A DNA stretch of 64,000 nucleotides, taken from contig CM055106.1 of the NCBI GenBank assembly GCA_029204225.1, forward strand, positions 34,630,361 through 34,694,360. The letters run 5' to 3'. Both the position numbers and the translations under genes were made by a program. Within the stretch, counting starts at the first letter, position 1, and each line of letters begins with the position of its first letter. Below are positions 1 to 12,700 of this stretch, piece after piece. Below the pieces are notes generated by a model. It had not been told where the DNA came from, searched no databases, and saw only the letters and a program-made list of their open reading frames with translations. The DNA comes from Diphasiastrum complanatum. Lineage: Eukaryota > Streptophyta > Lycopodiopsida > Lycopodiales > Lycopodiaceae.

Positions 1-1
1 A

Positions 2-1807
2 GAAGCTATCCAGAGTCCAGAGGGAGAATTCTGGAAGCAGGCAATGTCAGAGGAGATCGAATCGATGAGGCAAAACGAGGCATGGACATTAGAGCCACTG
101 CCAAAAAACAGAAAAATAGTCGACTGCAAGTGGGTGTACAAGAAAAAGCTAAAATCAGATGACACTATTGGCCACTACAAGGCAAGGCTTGTCGCAAAGG
201 TCTACATGCAGAGATATGGTGTCGACTATTTCGACACATATTCGCCCATGGTGAAGATGACACGCATAAGGCTACTCCTTGCATACGCCACACAGTACAA
301 TATGGAAATTCACCAGATTGACGTGAAAACAGCCTTTCTCCATGGAGATCTAGAGGAGGAAATCTTCATGAAGCAACCTGAAGGCTATGAAGACCCTGAC
401 AACAGACAATATGTCTGTCGATTGCAGAGATGCATCTACGGTCTAAAACAGCCATCACGGGCCTGGTACAAAAAGCTTGATGGTCTTCTGAAGTCTCTAG
501 ACTTCAACCCTACTCAACCAGACTTTAATGTCTACATCAAAAGAGTAGGAAAGGATTTTGTGATACTGACCATTTTCGTGGATGATTCGCTGATGATAGG
601 AAATTCCTTGATGCTGATCAAAGACACGAAGAGTCAGATTTCTGAAAGCTACGAAATCACAAATCTTGGAGAAGCAACAAAATGACTAGGGCTGGAGATC
701 AGAAGAGATCGAACAAATGGCGAAATGCACTTGAGTCAGTTAGAATATGCCAGAAAAGTGCTAAAGCAGTACCACATGATGGACTGCAAAGAAAAATCCA
801 CACCAATGATAGCTGGAGCCAAGCTCACGAAAAAGGATTGCCCAAAAACAAAAGAGGAAGAACAGAAGATGGCAGGTATATCTTACCAGAACTTGATCGG
901 GAGTCTGATGTACTTGACGATTTGTACCATACCGGATCTGGCCTTCTCTGTTTACGCATTGAGCCAATTCTGTTCCAATCCTGGTCTAGCACATTGGCAA
1001 ATGGCCAAACGAGTCCTACAATATCTGAAGGGTACCCAGAATATTGAATTAACCTAAAGAGCTAGAAACGAGGAAAAAGGATTTGAGCTGCATCACTATA
1101 GTGATGCAAGCTGGGCGAGCTACAAGGATGACAACAAGTCCATTACTGGAGGATGTACAATAGCGTGCGGAGCTGCAGTCAACTGGATATGCAAAAAGCA
1201 AACCCTGGTAGCTCAATCCTCTTGCGAAGCTGAGTATGTCGCAGCCTCGAAAGTGGCGAATGAGGTAGTGTGGCTGCGGATGTTGTTAGAGGCAATCGGG
1301 ATACCACAAGAGGGGCCAAGCATGATGATGATGGACTCCCAGAGTGCCATCTATCTGTCCCAGGATCCTGTCTTCCATTTAAAGACGAAGCACATTCCTC
1401 TGAAGTACCATCACATTCGAGATTTGATCTTGAAAGGAGAGCTCCAGGTCCAGTTCATAAAATCAGAAAGTATGATTGCAGATCTCCTCACGAAACCGCT
1501 CGACAAGCCACTCTTTACCAAGCAAAGAGAGGCAATTGGATTAAACAAACAAAGCTGCAAGGTTCAAGAGGGAGTGTCAGAAATGGTGAACTCCTGCAAC
1601 TTTGTCGCAGCACGAACAAGACACGAAGGTCGAACGAGAACAATTCGCGACAGTCAACGTGTCTTTGACTCGAAGCACGAACGATTCGCGAATCAATCGC
1701 GAATCGTAAACACACCTCTAGGACCACGAAACGAAAAGAGCGAAACAAACGAAGAGAAATCCTTCGCGCTGCCAGCTGGCAGCTCAACGGGCTTCATGCC
1801 CAGTTGA
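2..1807 (+). pseudogene. Ty1/copia pol 3' part (RT and RNase H), broken
   Basis: This is the C-terminal half of a Copia polyprotein, open at the left edge of the window. It begins with the RVT_2 start (WKQAM..E, then the CKWVYKKK block). The KTAFLHGDLEEEI motif follows, then QPEGYE, and the catalytic box reads FVDD near base 580 instead of the usual YVDD. RNase H follows (YSDASWA, SSCEAEYVA) and then the conserved tail KTKHI..HHIRD and ADLLTKPL. Two in-frame stops break it, TGA at 683-685 and TAA at 1055-1057, with the frame unchanged on both sides, so decay here is by point mutation. The frame stays open into the LTR up to 1807. The element cannot make its own polyprotein. Confidence 0.93.
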
Positions 1808-2329
1808 AACGAATAGCAATGACGGAGACTAACTAACTAGTTGATTAGCGTTAACTAGTCTTGTGATTCTACGTTTAGCTATCTTGTAAACTCCACACAG
1901 TGGAGGTATAAACGATCCTCTCTGGATCATAATAAAAGAGGGAAGAGTGATAGTGAGTACATAGATCTATAAGAAACAAAGAGACGTAGTGAATAGAGTA
2001 AGAAAGCAAAAATTACCATAGCTGTGCATGAAAGTCTGCCAACGAGCAGAACATAGCGAAAGAGCAGAGAGTCAATCCACCAACGAGCGAGACACTGACG
2101 ATCTCGCTCCAAAACCAAACTGACAATATAGTCGCTCTATTTTGTGTATCTCTTGGCCTTGTGCTGTGTCTCTTGATTGCTAGAATAAAACATGTTCTGT
2201 GATGCGTAGTTAAGTGTCTGGGATCCCGTAAGAGCTTTCGCACGAAAAGAAGATTCAAAGACGGAAAATTGTTTGCGAATAAGAATAGAGGACGAACACG
2301 AAAAACAAAGAAAAAGCGCTTCCGCGACA
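1575..2329 (+). repeat. 3' LTR of the first Copia element (755 bp)
   Basis: A polypurine tract (CAAGAGGGAG, 1565-1574) directly precedes TGTC at 1575, the usual start of a 3' LTR. The end is placed at GACA, 2326-2329, because TGTC...GACA is a short terminal inverted repeat and because Gag coding of a different Copia resumes immediately afterwards. The start is firm and the end is inferred. A TATAAA lies at 1907 and AATAAA-type signals occur near 1931 and 2183. The 5-bp target duplication cannot be checked because the 5' end of the element lies outside the window. Confidence 0.75.
1907..1912 (+). promoter_or_regulatory. TATA box in Copia LTR
   Basis: TATAAA lies about 330 bp into the LTR and is followed within 30 bp by a CT-rich stretch, as in U3/R promoters of plant Copia elements. 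Activity is not shown. Confidence 0.5.
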
Positions 2330-2331
2330 TG

Positions 2332-2906
2332 AAGAACACATCAAGATTGCTCACGCTTAGAAATCAGATATTTCTAAGCTATCAGAGAGTTGATGAGAGT
2401 GCTTCAAGTTATGTCATGAGAGTTAAAGATCTTCACAAAGAATTAGCATGTATTGGAGATGCTCTAAAGAAGAATGAACTTGTTCAAGTAGTCCTTAATG
2501 GATGAAGAGATGAATATGAATACATTGTTCAAAGCTATGGTATCAGGGAGGAGCTTCCAACATTGGAAACTCTTCAAGGAGTTCTTATTGCTGAAGAAAG
2601 TAGGCAAGAGAACAAGATGCTGAGGATCAACAAACTCTCAATGAAGGATGGTGGAGATGACAAAGCACTCTTCACCAAGGACAAGTCAAAACGAAGGGGT
2701 AAAGGACAACAACAACACTTCAAGAATGACAAGGACAAAGCCAAAGAAGGTGGTAAGGATCAATCCTCACAGGCTACAACATCCAGTGGCAAGAAAAAGA
2801 TGTCAAGAATCAAATGCTTCTTTTGTGGCAAGAAAGGCCATTATGCATCAAACTGTTTCAAGTAGAAAAACCGGTTCAAGTAAGCTAACCTTACTAATGA
2901 GGAAGA
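2332..2906 (+). pseudogene. Copia Gag (UBN2-type) fragment with zinc knuckle
   Basis: The fragment starts at the KNTSRLLTLRNQ block of UBN2 Gag and runs through the VLNG motif, where TGA (2503-2505) interrupts the frame. A lysine-rich linker leads to the CCHC knuckle CFFCGKKGHYASNC (about 2815-2856), with all four ligands present. Two further stops, TAG at 2863 and TAA nearby, lie just after the knuckle. The N-terminal half of Gag is absent, presumably separated by the nested element to the left. Confidence 0.88.
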
Positions 2907-3359
2907 TGTTAGAAATAAATGACTGCTAAAGTTAATCCATAGGTTACTTTGACCCAAAAGGTTGAGATTTGTGTAACCATGGGTATTTAGTTATTTAGGC
3001 CATCTTAAGTTTGTCTTAAGTTCAGTTGGACCCAATTTTGGTCATGTACTGACTCGTGGGTCCTTAGGGGTCTAATTTTGTTTTGGGGCCCTATCTTGAC
3101 TTTTGGGGGTGCCCTACATTTAGTAAGTGGTTAACCTTAGGGTTTGGTGGCATTTGGTCACATCCAGGTAGAGTACTTAGATGCTCATTGTGTATTCCAT
3201 TTTTATAGTTTGGCTAAGCATTGCTCTCCATTGCTCTTGTTGCTGTTTTCTCTCTCTCTCTCTCTCTCTTAGAGTTGGGCGCCCAACCTCTTCTCTCTTG
3301 TTTTCTGTGGAAATTGATTGATAACTAGATCTTGGTGACTTGACTCTTGCTTTCCTACA
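2907..3359. repeat. Solo LTR (453 bp) with perfect 5-bp target duplication
   Basis: The insert begins TGTTAG and ends CTACA, and is flanked by GAAGA at 2902-2906 and 3360-3364. It carries no coding sequence, so it is a solo LTR left by LTR-LTR recombination. It splits the Gag-protease linker of the second Copia. Removing the insert plus one duplicate (458 bp) puts the gag frame and the protease frame back in register, which supports both boundaries. It contains a short (TC)n run near 3250. Confidence 0.9.
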
Positions 3360-3364
3360 GAAGA

Positions 3365-4768
3365 GTGTGAGGGTAATGAGAGTGATAGGGAGGATTCTCT
3401 AATGATGTCAAGTTTTTCATCTTTCCCTTTTAAAAGTGAAGAAGTATGGTGGATAGATAGTGGGGCTAGTTCCCATATGTCTAGTTCTAGGAATTGTTTC
3501 ACAAGTCTCGTGCCTTATGTAGGTACAAAAAGATCAATCTATACTGCTAATGGTGTAGAGTGTAAGATTGAAGGGATAGGTAGTATTCCATTGAATGGAT
3601 CATCATCAAAAACTTTGTGTTTGCATGATGTACTTTATGTACCTAAACTAATCAAGAACCTCATTAGTTTAGGAGAATTGTTTGATAGTGGTTTGGATGT
3701 CAAATTTTATGTTAACAAATGTGTAATCTCGAGGGAGAATGAGGTGATAGCTTGAGGGTCTAGTTTGGAAAGCTTTACAAGTTAGATCCTAGAGAGAATG
3801 CTAACATATGTGATGTTGCTTATGAGACCAAGGTTCATCAAGAAGATCTATGGCATAAAAGATTGGGCCATCCCAATTTTAAAGCCATGCAATCAATGGT
3901 CAAGTAAGGAAAAGCAATTGGATTACAAAAGTCTATGACAAAGGGGCTTCAACCTTGTGAAGCATGTGTTTTGGCCAAAGCTCATAGAAGACCTTTTCCA
4001 AGATCTAGCATCAAGACTCATCAACCACTTGAGCTCGTGCATTCAAATGTTCACTTCTCTTCTTCCAAGAGCAAAGGAGGAGCAATATGTTTTGTGTCCT
4101 TCATAGATGATTACACAAGATTTTCTTGGATTTATCTTCTATCTTCTAGTCTTCCTTACGTTCAAAGCATATGCTGACAAGCAATTTTCTATTAAATTAA
4201 AAGCTTTGAGATGTGATAGTGGAGGTGAATATACCTCTAATAAGTTTAATGACTATTGTGAGCAAGAGGGAATACAAAGAGAGTTTTTGTGTTCTTAATA
4301 CTCCTCAACAAAATGGAGTTGCTAAAAGGAAAAATAGAACACTTTGTGAATGTGCAAAAGCCATTAGGCTAGAAGCATCTCTACCCAAGGAATTTTGGGG
4401 AGAAGCAGTTGCATGTGCTAATTATCTTTGTAATAGGCTTCCAAATCTTGCTATAGAAGGAAGAACACCATATGAGTTGTACAAAGAAAAGCCTAAGGTA
4501 GATCATCTTAGGATCTTTGGTTGTTTATGCTATGTGCATGTTCCTTTATAGACTAGGAAAAAGGATGATCCTAGTGCTATTTAAGGCATTTTTGTTGGAT
4601 ATGCATCTTCTAAGAGAGCATATAAAGTTTATGTTCCCTCTATTGACAAGAATGTTGTAAGTAGAGATGTGATCTTCCATGAAGATCAAAAGTATAACTT
4701 GGATGAGGCAAAGATCAAGGAGTCTCATGCAGGATCTACTATTATCAATCTTGATGCTGTTCAAGATG
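3365..4768 (+). pseudogene. Copia protease and integrase remnant
   Basis: The protease motif WWIDSGASSHM lies near 3450 (catalytic D-S-G). It is followed by LYKLD and the GAG_pre-integrase HKRLGHPN block near 3860, then the integrase core: FIDDYTR, CDSGGEYTSNKF and NTPQQNGVAKRKNRT, the region of the D,D,E triad. The tail has the FGCLCYVHVP and GIFVGY blocks. Stops occur near 3753, 3905, 4549 and 4582, and frame changes near 4170 and 4290. The sequence then runs into VVSRDVIF and stops being pol-like, where RT should begin. Confidence 0.88.
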
Positions 4769-4769
4769 T

Positions 4770-5258
4770 ATTGTCCTTGGAAGTTGGCAAAAAGTTGGTT
4801 GCATTTTCAGACTCGGATTTTGCAGGAGACAAAGTGGATAGAAAATCCACAAGTGCATAGACAGTTTCTATTGGAGGAAATCTAGTTTCTTGGCTATCCA
4901 AGAAGCAAGCAACTATATCCTTGTCATCCTGTGAAGCAGAGTACAAAGCTCTTACAACTACCAGAAGAGGTCCTATGGATCACTCATGGAGCTAAGGTGC
5001 ATTGGAGATGAATACCTACCTATGATCAAGAATGATAACATCTCGGCTCAGGCTCTTGCAAACAATCCTGTATTTCATGCAAGAAGCAAACACATCGAGG
5101 TAGCACACCGCTTTGTAAGAGAGAAAGTGATCTTGTTGGAGCATGTTGAATCATCATCTTGTGTTGTAGATCTACTCACAAAACGATTGCTCAAGGATGT
5201 ATTTGTCAAGATGAGATCAAATCTTGGCTTAATCTCAAAGTCCATGGTGAATAGATAG
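4770..5258 (+). pseudogene. Copia RNase H fragment
   Basis: The RNase H motif SDSDFAGD lies near 4809 and is followed by KKQATISLSSCEAEY and, after a frame change near 4960, by SKHIEVAHRFVRE and DLLTKRL. TAG interrupts at 4858. RNase H follows the integrase tail after only a few dozen codons, so about 250 or more residues of reverse transcriptase have been deleted. Confidence 0.87.
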
Positions 5259-5273
5259 ATATATTTTAAGGAG

Positions 5274-5945
5274 TGTGAAGAATAGTAAAAAATATCTTTT
5301 TATGTTCACTTTGGGGGCTATGCTCATGTTGTTCCATTGTAAATATTTGAGGTATGTGAATTGAGCACATTACCTTGTAGAATAGGTCGACTTTGAGTTA
5401 GGTAGATGTAGATGTGTAAGCATGCAAAATGTTAGGTGGCATGCAAAGTTAGGTAGAATGTAACTAGTAAAATTCTACACTTGTCTATTCAATCTAGGAA
5501 ATAGATATGCAATTCTTGCCACATCATGCATGTACTTTGAGATGTGGATCTATGATAGTAGAGTCAACCAAATGATGTGGATCAACCATTGATCACGTGC
5601 AAATTCACCTTGGAACTCGAGCCTCATGATGTAGGGATTTTTGGATGGTATTCCATATTGTGAATTTTGATGAGAATAGAGGATTCTCTCTCTACACTAG
5701 TGTTTTTGGTTGTACATTCTCTCTCTACCCGAGAGCAAGCTGATTTCTCCATAATGAACACGTAGAAACTATTTTGGTCATTATCTCATAGTGAATACTT
5801 AGTTTTTTGAGCCTATGATATGCTATTGTGCTCTTGTCTTGAATTGTCATGCTAATCTGTTGTTTGATCATTCATGTGCAATCACAACACCTCATAAGAT
5901 CCATTAAAGGTGTGTTGAGAAGTTCACAGGTGCCAAAACTTCACA
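5274..5945 (+). repeat. 3' LTR of the second Copia element
   Basis: A purine run (AAGGAG) precedes TGTGAAGAATAG at 5274, 15 bp after the RNase H stop. The end is ambiguous: TTCACA, the inverse of the start, occurs ending at both 5928 and 5945, giving 655 or 672 bp. No 5' copy is present in the window for comparison. Confidence 0.65.
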
Positions 5946-6593
5946 GAGGTCCCTAAAGTGTCGATGTAGAAATAAGATACAGTTAGTAAAGTTGAAGTTG
6001 TATTGTGGAATCTGTGTATGTTTATGTTGTTATGTGTGATCTCCTATTATAGGTAGTGTCTAAGTTTAGGTCAAAAGTCTTAAGTTGTTGGTAGCTCATA
6101 TATTATCTCGTATCTAACCCTAATTTTTTCTCGATTTGGAGAAGGTTAAATGCTATGCTTGTGGGATGTAAGGTTTCATATGCCATTTGTGTGTCCCACT
6201 CTCAACAAGATGTGAAATGTAGTTTAGTTGTAACATTATGCTATTTCAAAGTTTGGCAAAATTGAGTGCAAACTAAACGAAATCCATGATGGTATACTGT
6301 TTTTTGGTACGCCTGTTCTTTTGCAGAGTAATTGCTTTCTCAAGCCATTCCCTTATATTTTTTGAGGTCAATTTAATTGTTGGGGTCTAGTATCTAAATC
6401 CGTGTCCATATTTTCTCTATGTTGTACATTTTTCCCGTGCTAGGGTATTGTGCTTTTAATTTTTTTACTGTATTCTCTTTTATGTCTTCATTCGTGTTGT
6501 CTTTTATTCTGAATAGAAATCTACTAAAGGTCAAAAGTTGTATTGTGTTACTTTGTAGTTGTATGTTGTTCAAGTTTCTCATGTTTGTTTCAG
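5946..6593. other. AT-rich sequence, probably RPC5 intron
   Basis: No coding similarity was found. It ends in a polypyrimidine tract and TTTCAG, the acceptor of the first recognised RPC5 exon. The N-terminal exons of RPC5 were looked for here and not seen, so they should lie left of the window. In that case the nested Copia elements also sit inside an intron. Confidence 0.6.
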
Positions 6594-6701
6594 GTAAGGT
6601 TGAAGCCAAAATTCACAAAGCTTGAAGTGGACCTTAATATTGATGCAGACAATGAAAATTATGACCATGAGGCAGCTGAACACTTGCGGATCACCAAGCA
6701 A
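6594..6701 (+). CDS. RPC5: RPC5 exon a (36 codons)
   Basis: The acceptor is TTTCAG and the donor GTTAGT; the exon is phase 0 at both ends. It reads VRLKPKFTKLEVDLNID... and ends LRITKQ, matching the conserved KPK...VEL / TKQ region near the N-terminus of RPC5. Confidence 0.88.
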
Positions 6702-9700
6702 GTTAGTCTTTTATCGTCTTATCTCTAGTTCCAACATCCTAGTAGTTGTTGTAATAGAGTTTAAGCAAATGTGGTTAATCTCAAATGACACTCAAAGGAT
6801 TAACCACGTTTGTCTTACCTTGTTTCCAGTATGTTGTTTTGCTGTACAATGTATTGTCATGTAAGTGAACACTAGAAATAATGAAATAGAACCAAAAAAA
6901 GATTAAGTTTAGGTGTTAGTCTCCAAAGCATATTAAGATTTAATTCTTTTTGAGCTAGGGAAAAAAGTTGTGGAGCTCTTGGAATTTGAGAAATGCTATA
7001 GTGAGCTAAAGAGAAAATACAAAGTGCCAAGTAAATCAATAGGTGTGAGATGAGTCGGTTGAATAAAGGAATGGGTAATCGAAACATTGCAAAAGTTATG
7101 TGATGGGGCCTTAAACAAGCTATGGAAAGTCTAAGAGATATTCATAACATAAAATTTTAGAAGTTACTGGCTTTGTTTCATACACAATCAAGAATCGCTT
7201 GAGCACTAAGAATTTTGAACTATATATTAACATTGCATGAAAGCTCGAGAAGTGTTGAAGACCATAACCTTGGTCTTTGCAATGTTCACCCCCAGATGCC
7301 ATCTGGTACAAAAGGCCTATAAGCAATCCAGTTGCCTTTGTAACCCCTCTCTGGTCGGAGAGACTAGTACCACATCATCGGCATAAAGAATGGCAATCAT
7401 GATATCGCCTAGTCTGCAACCAGAACCTCCGCACTGTGAGATGACTTTCTCTAGCTCATCAATGTATAATCCAAAAAGAACCGATAAAAGAGAACAACCC
7501 TGCTTCACCCCAATGGTGCTCCAAATGTGCTTAGAAATACCACTCTGCCATGTCGGAAACAACCCAAGACTCTCTCATGAAGAGCCATCACAACAAAGAA
7601 AAGAGTGATACGAGAGGGTGAAAATCAGAGATGAGAGGTATGGAGGATGGTGACCCCATGAGATAATCAGTGACACTATGTCCGCCTCTCTGAGGATGAC
7701 AAGTATATCTGCCTGAATCCAGCCAGCAAAGCAAGTTAGGCCATTATAAATGGCCAAGGTTACCAGCAGATTCGAATCATTCGAATCGTTCGGAGCCGGT
7801 TTATAACCCTAAATTGCACTTGGTTTGGTGCCTTTCTTCAAAATTGATGCCCAAGCAAGGGCCTCTTCTTTCTGCTTCTCAATCTTGTTTTCCAGTTCCC
7901 GTATTATCATGCTATTGGACTTCGAAATTGCAGCCTGTTTGTTCCCGGTTGATTGCTCGAGTGATGCGACTTTTGACTGCAGCAAGTTCTTTTCATTGAT
8001 CACAGAGGGTACTATTTCCTTCAGCTGTGAGATTTCTTGCTTCAAAGTCTTGAATTCTACCTTGATCTGATCAATTTGCCAAGATGGGAAAAGTTCCATT
8101 GATTTAGAGGGTGTATTTGGGATATTTGCTGTAGGTTGTGGTTCTTCAAGGGAAGAGGAGCTTGCAGCAAAAGCATAGGTGATAGGAATGGGAACGACCC
8201 CAGTAGGAGGGATGGAAGAAGCATTAGAAAGAGGAGGGAGGGTAGAACAATCAGAGGGGAGAGTAGAGGGAGCAGATGGAGCAGCCGGCAGCAAGCAAGA
8301 GGGAGAGGATGGAGCAGCAGGCAACGCTGCCTGCGTGGCAGGCAGTGCTGCCACATCTTTGAGGGAGGTGGCTGCCACGGTAGGAGAGGGAGAGCAAGGA
8401 GGGGTGGGAGGTTTCCGGTGAGGAGGCATGGAGAGAGAGAGAAAGAAAGAAAGAAAGCTTTATTAATGTCTTTTCATGCCAAAAGGCATATAAGACTAAT
8501 GAAGTACATGTCATGTATGTGGTATCCATGGGAGCGTATAAAAAACGTCTCCAAATTGTAATGAAGAAAAACATCTAGTGCAACCTAAAATAGACACGTA
8601 TGCGAGAATGTGCATAATAATAATAATCATATGTGTCTCGGGTAAGATGTCAAGGCTGTGCTGCATCTGCTGTGCTGCTGCTGTAAAAAGATGTAATGTG
8701 AGCCACAGTATGGGAAAGCACTGGAGTCTGCCGGCGGCGTCTGTGAGTATGAGCACGTGTATGTGTGATAGTAGTAGTAGTACGCCCCTGCGTAGAATGT
8801 CTAGTAATCCTGGTGGTATCCTGATGGTGAGAGGTACACTGTCTCTGATCTCTATGAGCATGAGAGCGGCCAACAGCCTCGTCGTCATCCTCATCATAAT
8901 CCTCATCCTCAGGTACTAAATCATGCGATCTCCGTCTAGTAAAGAACGAAGTAATCAATGGCTGTGAGGTAAAATGCTGGGGTGTCTCGTATAGATCTCT
9001 CCGTAGTCTGGACATCTCGTGTACCATGAGAGCGACACACCGTGGGTCCTCATAAGCTATGAGAGATCGTAGAGTGGTTGGCATCCCTCGGAACAGGCAG
9101 TGATATCGTCCTCTAATCTCATATATACAGGGCACCGAAATATAAAGTGCTCCTCAAACTCCACCTCACCTAGGGAGCAGAACTGGCAAATCCGCTCCTC
9201 TGGGAATACCGTGGAACCTCCTAGTCTCAATAGCTAGCTGATGAGAGGACACCCTGAGCTGCCCCAATGTGAATCTGAGGCAATGTGACAATCCCGAGTC
9301 CAAGTAGCGTGGCATGACCGGGGTCCCTGATGCATCTAGCTCCAAGAAATGAGTCCGATAGAAAGCTGGCTTAACCCCTAACTGGTTACGCCAAGTCCGC
9401 TCTAGATATGTGCGATAAAGGAAGCGTCTGATATACTGATGTGTGCCGGAGGGGAGCTCTGTGATGGAGATGCCAAATGATACAAGTAGGAGGTGAGAGG
9501 CCTGAGAGAACCATGTTAGCCTGTAGCCCTGATCATGAAGACGCTGTGAGGAGGATAGTGCAACCTGTATGTATCGCCTGTCTATCTCTGGTAGCGCTTG
9601 TATCCTCTGTATATAGGTGATAAGCTGAAGAACTGCCTCGATCTGTATAGGTGGAACTGCAAACTCGGCCAGGAGAATCTCATGGGGAACAGAAGGCTTC

Positions 9701-12700
9701 GCTCGAATCAACCGAGCTAGCATGGTGGTCTGTAATCGTGAGAGACTGGCCCTGTGTGAAGAAGGAAGACCTACATACCATGTCTCTGCCGCATATAAAG
9801 CCGTGGGGGTAACAATGGTATCGAAGAGGTGACACTTACTGCGAGCATTTTGGATGGACTTGCGGAAACAAAATCGATCATTAGCATAAAGGAGGATAGC
9901 AATCAAGATGTCACCAAACCTGCAGCCAGTACCGCCACCCTGTGTAATGACTCTCTCCAACTCATCAATATACAAGCCAAAGAGGACTGGTGAGAGGGAA
10001 CAACCCTGCTTCACCCCAATAGTGCTCCAGATGTGCTCAGATATGCCACTGCTATGCCGGAAACAACCAAGGACACGCTCATAAAGTGCCATAACAGCAA
10101 GAACAATGTCGGTGGAGAAGCCGAGGTCTAGGAGTATCTGGATGAGCAATGAACGAGTAACAAAATCAAAGGCTTTCCTGAAGTCCACAAAACAACAGTA
10201 AACCCTCTCTCTCCTGTGCTTAGCCTCCTCAATCAAGGCTCGCAATGTGAAGATGTGATCTGCCGTGGAATAATGTGCTCTGAACCAACCTGACCCATGG
10301 CATGTAGTCTCCTAGTCTCCGCCTCTGAGCTCACAACAGACTGCAGTATAGTACCATATATATTAGCCAGGACATGTCCGATCATGATGGTGCGGTAGTT
10401 ACTCGGAATCATGGGGTCACCATTCTTATGGATGGGGTGGATAATGTTAGTGCACCAGGGAGACGGAAAGCCAGAGACAACTTCAGAGTTAAGAAGGGTG
10501 GCTATAATGGGGGCGAGTAAGTCAGAGGCATGGGAAAGGAGCTCAGATTCAAGGTCTTCGATATCTCTGGCTTTGTGGGACTTCAGCTTCTTAATGGCCG
10601 CAAGTACCATGTCAGATGTGAAAAAGGAGAACGCAAGTGGTCGTGGAGATATGGCGATAGGTGAATCGGTAAAAACCGTGTATAGGCTAGTAGCATAATC
10701 AGTCCATATGCGGAGGTCTTCCAAGAGAGGTGGTGGAGAGCGAGGAATGAACTCGCGCCAAAGAGCGCCCGAAGAAGAGCTGAAAAGAAGTTCAATGAGA
10801 CGTTTCCCTTCGAAATCATCATGGGAGCGTTTCTTACGGCGGAGAGCACGACGGTAGGAACGTCGGGAAGATCGAAGCAGATGTGGGGCATGGATGCGTG
10901 AGTGGGTTACCGACTGATGGAGAGAGCGGCACTCAGTATCGTACCAAGGAGGGTGTAGTGTTCGAGGTGTGCGTCGGGTCTTTCTGGGGTGGGGTTTTGT
11001 GGGGAGGGTTAATGATGCGACCGTGTGGAGAGAGGTGGTGAGGAAATCCGCCTGGGTGTCGACTGGACTATCATGAGGAAAGGAGTGTAAGAGTGCAGCT
11101 AAGGACTGTCGGTATAGCGGCATGCAAGTGGGATCAAATGTGTACGTGGGTGCTCGGGTAAGCGTGGGTAGTGTAGATGGGTGAGTGGGTGGGAGGTGGC
11201 CGATATCGAAGGAGAGAAATGAGTGATTAGAAAGGGTGGTGGGGAAGATGTGGAAGTCAGAAACTGTGGGTACAAAGGATGGTGACCCCATGAGATAGTC
11301 AACGACACTATGTCCTCCACTGTGAGGGTGGCATGTGTAACTGTCTGAATGTGGCCAGCAGGGTAAGCCATTATAAATGGCTAGCTCATGTGCCTCTCCA
11401 AACTGCAATAAGTGCTCACCATATGTAGTAGGTCCAAAACTATCCGCGGAGGTCCTGGTGACTCCAAGCATATCACTGTCCAAGGCACGAACACGTAGCT
11501 GATCAGTGGTGTCGAAGAACTCTGTCTGTCGTGAAGATGTCCGAGCATTAAAATCCCTTTGAGGAGAATATGCCCCCGCTCTAAAAATCTGATAATATCT
11601 GGTGAGAGGTCCTGATATGGAGATCCAATACCCTCAGCAAAAGACGAGGACTCTGGTGGAAAGTAACATGCTGCAATAAAAAGATCTCTATCCAAGCCAA
11701 TATCCTGACCCACGATGCGAGTCCATGTGTAGCGGGCCTGCTCGTCATGTCGGATGAAGTCAATACTCGAGTGAAGAGTCTCCCTGTACAAGCAGGCGAC
11801 CCCACCTGAACCACGTCCACTAGCAGATCTAGTCTCTCGTCGGAATACTGAATCCCATCTGTATCTAGGAAAGGAAGGAAGTCCTCGCTCTGGGCTCTCG
11901 TGTGTCTCCATGAAGAATAATATATCCCTGCCTGTAATGAAATCAACAACGTCGCCTGCTGTAGAAGATGAGTGTATGCCAGCACAGTTCCACACTCCAA
12001 TCCGAAGGTGGTGTGGATGGGGCCCCGAGGTGCTCCCACCCCCGGGATCTGCTAGGTGCACTACCAAGAAAGCGCACTCGTCCATCTCGGTAAATGACTC
12101 GTCTGCCAGACTCACGGGCTGCCTGAAAGGCCTTACGCCTCTCCTCTACCTGGATATATGTGAGGTCGTCATCCATATAGATAGTGGTGCCACGAAGCTT
12201 AGCTCTGCACCGCAGAGCGTCTCGGCGACTCTCTAGAGAGGTGAAACGGATAATGAGTGTAGCGGCATCTTTGGAGGTCCTCCAAGCTGTATCGAGCCCA
12301 TCTGTCATATGTCCTAGGGTGGTCTCAAGAAATCTCGTGGCCTCGGCAGTGGCATCCTGTGTGTCTGGTATCCCACGAACCCTGATGTTGTGGGCCTTTT
12401 GCTCCCTCGACCTCTCTTCCGAAATGGTGGCGGAGATGATGGAAGAGATGGGGGCGCTAGGTTTGGTGCCTTTCTGCAAGACTGCTGCCCATGAATCTTT
12501 ATGCTGCTCTATTTTATTCTCAAGCTCCTTTATCTTGGTGGTGGTTGATTCCGATGCTGCAACCTGCTTAGTGTTGATCACCTGCTCTAATGAAGCAACT
12601 TTGGACTGCAACACATTCTTTTCTTTGAGTAAGGAGACCACTATTCCTTTCAGTTGTGATAGTTCATGTTTCAAAAGCTGGAAATCGGCTTTCATTTGGT

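Larger units (their letters stand above)
2330..5945 (+). mobile_element. Second Copia element, host of the nested insertions
   Basis: Gag, zinc knuckle, protease, integrase and RNase H remnants lie in order on the + strand, followed by a 3' LTR. The left end starts abruptly inside gag, right where the LTR of the first element ends, so the first Copia probably inserted into this one. A solo LTR (2907-3359) later inserted into the gag-protease linker. The reverse transcriptase domain is missing between the integrase tail and RNase H. The element also has several stops and a frameshift near 4170. Confidence 0.85.
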
